Below, piece by piece: positions 13,768 through 17,459 of a stretch of 17,459 bases of DNA. Made by a program: the position numbers and the translations under genes. A model generated the notes under the pieces. The model was not told the DNA's origin. It did not search any database and saw only the letters and a program-made list of their open reading frames with translations. Positions within the stretch are counted from its first letter, which is position 1. Every line of letters starts with the position of its first letter. This DNA is from JAAOZP01 sp038848185 (GTDB lineage Archaea > Thermoproteota > EX4484-205 > JAAOZP01), in NCBI GenBank assembly GCA_038848185.1, contig JAWCNV010000025.1, positions 1 to 17,459 of the forward strand, in the 5' to 3' direction.

Positions 13768-15683
13768 GGATCCTTCTGCTACACTGTGAGAAATTCGAGT
13801 ACAGCGTTAGGGAGAAGGCTGTGGAAGGAGCTGAGGAGCTTAACGACTTGAATAAGTCTGGAGAGTTCAAGAATGTGCTAGTAGCATTCGTAAGCGTTGA
13901 GAAAGAAGATGCGAAGAGCCCTGAGAGCATCGTGGAGCAGGCGAGCATGGAGATACTCGACGTGTTTTCAAAGGTCAGGGCTGACTCTATAGTGGTATAC
14001 CCCTATGCTCATCTGTCCAGCGACCTAGCTGGAGTAGGCGACGCCGTGAGTATCATCAGGAGGATCCGCGACAGGTTAATCGAGAAGGGGGTGGAAGCAC
14101 GAAGTGCGCCAACGGGTTGGTATAAGAGTTTCACCCTTGTGAACATGGGGCACCCTTTGGCAGAGCTTTCGAGAAGCATAAGACCCCAGCAGGCTGAGAA
14201 GCCTGTTGAAAAGAAGGAGAAGTTCCACAGGTTCATAGTGATGGATGAGGATGGGGTTGAGTATGAGGTGACTAGAGCGGGGTGGAGAAGCTGTGAAGCC
14301 TTCTCTAAACCTGGTGGGAGAATGATGATGCTTAAGCGCTTCGTGGAGAATGAGCTGGAGGAGAGTAGGAAGACTGGTGTTGAGCCGAGCCACATCGTGA
14401 ACATGAGGAAGCTTGAGCTCGTCGACTACTGTCCCGAGAGCGATGTGGGAAACATGAAATGGTATCCCAATGGTATTCTCCTGAAGGATCTTATTATGGA
14501 TTATGCTTTCAGGAATATTGCTCTTCCATGGGGGGCGATGAAGATGCAGAATCCCCTGCTCTACAGGACTGATGTCGAGGCGATAAGGCAGCTGCAGGGA
14601 GAGTTTCACGAGAGGGATTACAGGGTTGAGGGCGAGGGGCTTGTGTTAAGGTTTGCAAGCGACCCTGGAGCATTCCCGTTTATCCAGAAGACGGTCTTCA
14701 CCTACAGGAACATGCCTGTTAAAATCTACGAGGAGGCAGTATGCTTCAGGAAGGAGCAGAAGGGGGAGTTAACTGGGTTGATGAGGGTCAGGAACTTCTG
14801 GATGACGGATATGCATGCCTTCTGCAAGGATGAGGAGCAGGCTTACGAGGAATACTTCAGGCTGAGCATGCTTTTCGGAAGACTGATGGAAAGTGTTATA
14901 GCTGGGGGGAACTGGGTTCTCGGCTTCGAGATTGTTGAAGAATACTATGAGAAGTACAGGGAGCTCTTCAAAAGAATCGTTGCTGCTCTAAGGGTTCCAG
15001 CGTTCTTCAAGCTGATGAGGGAGATGACTCACTACTACGCTTTCAAAAACGAGTTTCAAGCAATATTCCCGAACGGGGAGAACCTTCAGATCTCAACGGT
15101 GCAGTGGGATGTGAAGAACGGTGAGAGGTTCAACATATGCTACTATGATTCCGACGGCGTTAAGAAGCCTGTCCCTATAATAATACATGCCTCATCCTTC
15201 GGAAGCGTTGAGAGGGCTGTGGCAGCAATGCTTGAGAACGCTGCTGGAAGAGTCTCCGCAGGCAGGCCGCCGATGCTTCCAGTCTGGCTTTCCCCTGAGC
15301 AGGTTAGGGTGATACCTGTGGATGTTGAGAAACACTTGGAGCAGAGCATGAGGGTTGCGGAGAGGCTTGAGAAGGAGGGTGCCAGAGTCAGCGTCGACGA
15401 CAGGAGCCTAACGGTTTCGAAAAGGGTTGCTGAAGCCAAGACCCACTGGATCCCCTTCATACTGGTCTACGGGGATAGGGAGGCACAGAGCAACACGCTT
15501 AGGATTGTGGTGAGGGAGGAGTCTACTCTTGAGAAGGATCATGTTGAGGAGATGAGTCTAGAGGAGTTCGCAGAGTACTTTAGGAAAAGGGTTGAAGACA
15601 TGCCTACCAGACCGCTATATATTCCTAGGGAGCTGAGCAGGAGAGTAGTGTTCGTACCTATGAGGATAACCCAGGAACCCTAG
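13764..15683 (+). CDS. thrS: Threonyl-tRNA synthetase, archaeal type with D-aminoacyl-tRNA-deacylase-like editing domain
   Basis: This enzyme charges tRNA-Thr and edits mischarged serine. I prefer TTG 13764, whose TTGA overlaps the stop of the preceding gene and gives the family N terminus (LRILLLHCEKFEY); GTG 13755 would add three residues. Counting from GTG (642 residues): editing domain 1-145 with GWYKSFTLVNMGHPLAELSR (121-140), the archaeal hallmark; class II core about 240-500, with motif 2 CFRKEQKGELTGLMRVRNFW (330-349), TDMHAFC with H354, and IIIHASSFGSVER with H478; anticodon-binding domain from about 515. H354 and H478 match two of the three zinc ligands of characterised ThrRS. At the third, where many relatives have Cys in 'RFA.CFG', this protein has RFASDPG with Asp303. 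The end overlaps the minus-strand small ORF by four bases. Confidence 0.97.
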   Translation: MRILLLHCEKFEYSVREKAVEGAEELNDLNKSGEFKNVLVAFVSVEKEDAKSPESIVEQASMEILDVFSKVRADSIVVYPYAHLSSDLAGVGDAVSIIRRIRDRLIEKGVEARSAPTGWYKSFTLVNMGHPLAELSRSIRPQQAEKPVEKKEKFHRFIVMDEDGVEYEVTRAGWRSCEAFSKPGGRMMMLKRFVENELEESRKTGVEPSHIVNMRKLELVDYCPESDVGNMKWYPNGILLKDLIMDYAFRNIALPWGAMKMQNPLLYRTDVEAIRQLQGEFHERDYRVEGEGLVLRFASDPGAFPFIQKTVFTYRNMPVKIYEEAVCFRKEQKGELTGLMRVRNFWMTDMHAFCKDEEQAYEEYFRLSMLFGRLMESVIAGGNWVLGFEIVEEYYEKYRELFKRIVAALRVPAFFKLMREMTHYYAFKNEFQAIFPNGENLQISTVQWDVKNGERFNICYYDSDGVKKPVPIIIHASSFGSVERAVAAMLENAAGRVSAGRPPMLPVWLSPEQVRVIPVDVEKHLEQSMRVAERLEKEGARVSVDDRSLTVSKRVAEAKTHWIPFILVYGDREAQSNTLRIVVREESTLEKDHVEEMSLEEFAEYFRKRVEDMPTRPLYIPRELSRRVVFVPMRITQEP

Positions 15684-15763
15684 AATATTTGCAGAAGTAT
15701 CCCTGCAACCGTGCTCATCAGGAACAGGATGAGGAGAATTATTGCAGCAGCCTTCCTATTCAT
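15680..15763 (-). CDS. 27-residue single-span membrane peptide
   Basis: This short minus-strand frame begins with ATG directly after the TAG of the zinc-ribbon gene (15766-15764) and ends in a TAG at 15682-15680 that overlaps the thrS stop. The product, MNRKAAAIILLILFLMSTVA plus seven residues, has a basic start and one strongly hydrophobic helix. Exact abutment with the upstream gene, a proper start, and the fact that it fills the whole spacer between two genes argue for a real coupled microprotein. It could assist the four-span zinc-ribbon protein in the membrane. No family is recognised, and a chance frame of this size cannot be excluded. Confidence 0.45.
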   Translation of the reverse strand: MNRKAAAIILLILFLMSTVAGILLQIF

Positions 15764-16579
15764 CTAGACCCTCGTCCCCGTGAAATACTTGTGAACCCTC
15801 AGAAGCTGGAGGGTTAAGCCTATCACCATAACTAGGCCCACGAAGCCTGCCGCGAAGTTTTCGAACACCGGTGTCCCTGTTGGTGTCGGCGTTGTGGAGA
15901 CGGAGGCAGCGTACACGATCTGCATGAGTGAAACAGGTATCTCGAGGAAAACTAGGGCAAGTATAATATAGAACAGGGGGCGTATAACCATGAGGAGGCC
16001 TACGGCGGAGAGTATGGCAAGCAGCCCTATGACAGTGTTGAAAACAACCGGCGGGACAACTGAGAGCCCTGGGGGAAGCTGCGGCTGAATCCAGCCTAGG
16101 GAGGACATTACTGCAACCCCGAAGTTCCAGGCAGCCCATATTATCAGCATGAGAGCGGTCATGGGCACGCCCTCCAGCTCGTAGCCTTCGAAGCTGAAGA
16201 AGTCCCTCCTAGTGTATGACTGTGTTGCAGCACCCTGCTGCCTCTTCCTCAGCCTCATCCTAGCAACCTCAAGGTTGAAGCCGCAGTTAGGGCAGAACTG
16301 CAGGTCCTCCCTCACAGGAGTATTGCAGTTCGGACACTTTTTTAAGACGATTATCCTCTTTGGGGGAGCAGGCTTAACGGTGCCCGGCTTACGTGAAACA
16401 GGTTTAACTGGGGCATACTCTCCGAAGACGTCGGGCTTAACCAGCTCAGCCTCCTCTAAGCCCCCCACAGGTTTCTCAGCCTTAGGGAGGGGTAGGCCGC
16501 AGAGGCTGCAGAACTCGTCGTCAACACCCACGGTTGCTCCGCACCTTGGGCATGTCCTGCCTTGGCTCAAGTCAACCAT
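15764..16579 (-). CDS. Double zinc-ribbon membrane protein, unknown function
   Basis: The 271 residues have two zinc ribbons in the N-terminal cytosolic part: CPRC (C10, C13) with CSLC (C24, C27), and CPNC (C82, C85) with CPNC (C96, C99). They are separated by a Pro/Val/Lys-rich linker. A basic stretch (105-114, RMRLRKRQQG) precedes four hydrophobic helices at about 139-160, 178-199, 202-226 and 242-261, with a Thr/Pro-rich extracellular loop (TTPTPTGTPV) before the last. Such zinc-ribbon plus transmembrane proteins are common in archaea and have no settled function. ATG 16579 has GGTG seven bases upstream. The promoter region lies in a 9-base inverted repeat (16592-16625). Confidence 0.85.
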   Translation of the reverse strand: MVDLSQGRTCPRCGATVGVDDEFCSLCGLPLPKAEKPVGGLEEAELVKPDVFGEYAPVKPVSRKPGTVKPAPPKRIIVLKKCPNCNTPVREDLQFCPNCGFNLEVARMRLRKRQQGAATQSYTRRDFFSFEGYELEGVPMTALMLIIWAAWNFGVAVMSSLGWIQPQLPPGLSVVPPVVFNTVIGLLAILSAVGLLMVIRPLFYIILALVFLEIPVSLMQIVYAASVSTTPTPTGTPVFENFAAGFVGLVMVIGLTLQLLRVHKYFTGTRV

Positions 16580-16591
16580 CTTCTACACCGG

Positions 16592-16625
16592 CCTGTTAAA
16601 AAATGTTTCTACACTATTTAACAGG
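16592..16625. promoter_or_regulatory. Perfect 9-bp inverted repeat over the zinc-ribbon gene promoter
   Basis: CCTGTTAAA (16592-16600) and TTTAACAGG (16617-16625) are exact reverse complements separated by 16 bases, and begin 12 bases upstream of the ATG at 16579. Read on the minus strand each half contains a TTAAA-type element, so the repeat overlaps the probable TATA box. Its symmetry suggests binding by a dimer in adjacent helix turns; as an RNA hairpin it would lie in the leader. Confidence 0.5.
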
Positions 16626-16667
16626 TTGAAAAAAGAATAGCGATATGGGTCACTCTTAAGATGGTGA

Positions 16668-16691
16668 GAAAAAGAAAAAAAGAGGAAAAAG
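16668..16691 (-). terminator. T-rich terminator behind the surface protein gene
   Basis: On the minus strand, 15-40 bases after the TAA at 16709-16707, come three T runs (CTTTTTCC, CTTTTTTTC, CTTTTTC) without a hairpin. Archaeal RNA polymerase stops at such oligo-T stretches. Confidence 0.65.
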
Positions 16692-16706
16692 ATAGGGAAT
16701 AGTGTT

Positions 16707-17459
16707 TTACTTTGGTCCTGCAGGTGCTCCGAAGAGCTGTGGAAGCTTCTTACGCCTGTAGATGTGGTACTCGTGTAGCACTATTGCCAGCACTATTATG
16801 ATGACGATGATCATCACTATGAACAGCAGGAACTGAGCCATGCTCATTCCCACTCCGAAGACCTCTATGAACACGTCTAGGTTTATCGTCTTAACAGTGT
16901 CTGCCGTCAGGGATACTGATGAGGAGCCTGTGAACTGGCCGTATGATGCGGCAATATCGTAGCTTGCGTCTGGAAGCTCTATCTCAGCCTTACCGTCCTT
17001 GTCAGTCAGCTTCGTAAGCTCAACCGTGCCCTTCGTCACCCTCACCGTAGCACCCTCCAACGCCTGTCCCTGAGCACCCCTCACCACCACGGTGAGACGA
17101 TGCACGTTGCTCGGAGTCAGGGTTACAGCACCGTTTGTGGTCACTACTAGCGAGGGAACGTTGAGATCGGTGTCGAGCCATTTAGCACTTACCGCATATG
17201 TTCCGCTCGGTATCTGCGTCACCAGCACCTCGCCTGTTGCGGATGTTGCTCCAACATCCACACCGGCAACCTTCACTCCTACTCCCACTAGGGATGACCC
17301 TCTCGGAGTCACCAGCCTCAGAGTAACATCGTAGACAGGCATCGTCACGACTGAGAACATGTCTTTCACAGACGAGTCTACAACAGCCTTCGTGCCGTAC
17401 CTGCTTGCCCACTCAGCATGTATCGTGTAGCTTGTTCCAGACCTCAATGGAACCTTCAC
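16707..17459 (-). CDS. Surface protein with Ig-like repeats and C-terminal membrane anchor, partial
   Basis: The gene enters from beyond the right edge; 250 residues are visible, and the GTG at the edge is probably an internal Val. At least two beta-sandwich repeats of the carboxypeptidase-regulatory/Ig-like type are seen, at about 42-112 (LRLVTPRGSSLVGVGVKV, then an SGTYAV strand) and 119-193 (HRLTVVVRGAQGQALEGATV, then DKDGKAEIELP and YDIAASYG). These match the pattern 'G..L.GA.V.V...G....T..DG.A.I.LP.G.Y'. One membrane helix (about 210-229, Ile/Val-rich) and a short basic cytosolic tail ending in FGAPAGPK follow. It is likely an exported, cell-wall-associated protein displaying the repeats outward. 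The repeats are Ser/Thr-rich. A T-rich terminator follows. Confidence 0.85.
   Translation of the reverse strand: MKVPLRSGTSYTIHAEWASRYGTKAVVDSSVKDMFSVVTMPVYDVTLRLVTPRGSSLVGVGVKVAGVDVGATSATGEVLVTQIPSGTYAVSAKWLDTDLNVPSLVVTTNGAVTLTPSNVHRLTVVVRGAQGQALEGATVRVTKGTVELTKLTDKDGKAEIELPDASYDIAASYGQFTGSSSVSLTADTVKTINLDVFIEVFGVGMSMAQFLLFIVMIIVIIIVLAIVLHEYHIYRRKKLPQLFGAPAGPK

Overview
The window looks like a metagenome-assembled scaffold from an archaeon of the TACK group (Thermoproteota sensu lato). The evidence is the eukaryote-like ribosomal proteins S26e and S30e, archaeal-type prolyl- and threonyl-tRNA synthetases, Nop5 and fibrillarin side by side, and several archaeal TATA boxes about 25 bases ahead of start codons, which implies leaderless mRNAs. 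I cannot assign a finer lineage. The scaffold carries one run of 96 Ns.

The left part (1 to about 7756) is an accessory, conflict-type region with one housekeeping gene in it. It opens with the end of a HicB antitoxin and a complete HicA toxin. Ribosomal protein S30e follows on the minus strand, with no usual start codon, and near it lies a degenerate partial copy of its coding sequence. The centre of interest is a two-gene minus-strand operon (5664 down to 887). It encodes a 1393-residue secreted or membrane protein with a C-terminal domain that reads like a PD-(D/E)xK nuclease, followed with an ATGA overlap by a 199-residue soluble protein. This is the architecture of a polymorphic toxin and its immunity protein. 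Base composition falls strongly from the middle of the toxin gene towards its C-terminal end. On its other side lie a RelB/RelE-like pair (6098-6578), a Rossmann-like nucleotide-binding protein of NDT/TIR-like appearance (6882-7436), and a small winged-helix regulator (7469-7756).

The middle (7866-13767) is core information processing: a small unknown protein, Nop5 and fibrillarin (C/D box 2'-O-methylation of RNA) in one operon; RNase HII and prolyl-tRNA synthetase on the opposite strand, converging on it; then, divergent from proS, S26e, a PadR-type regulator and a CDP-alcohol phosphatidyltransferase of archaeal lipid synthesis. The last two straddle the N gap. The same 131 bases occur on both sides of the gap, so it is almost certainly two overlapping contigs that were not merged. 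A small zinc-binding protein and threonyl-tRNA synthetase follow as a coupled pair.

The right end (15680-17459) has minus-strand genes for a 27-residue membrane peptide, a double zinc-ribbon protein with four membrane segments, and the C-terminal part of a large surface protein with Ig-like repeats and a membrane anchor. The promoter of the zinc-ribbon gene is spanned by a perfect 9-base inverted repeat.
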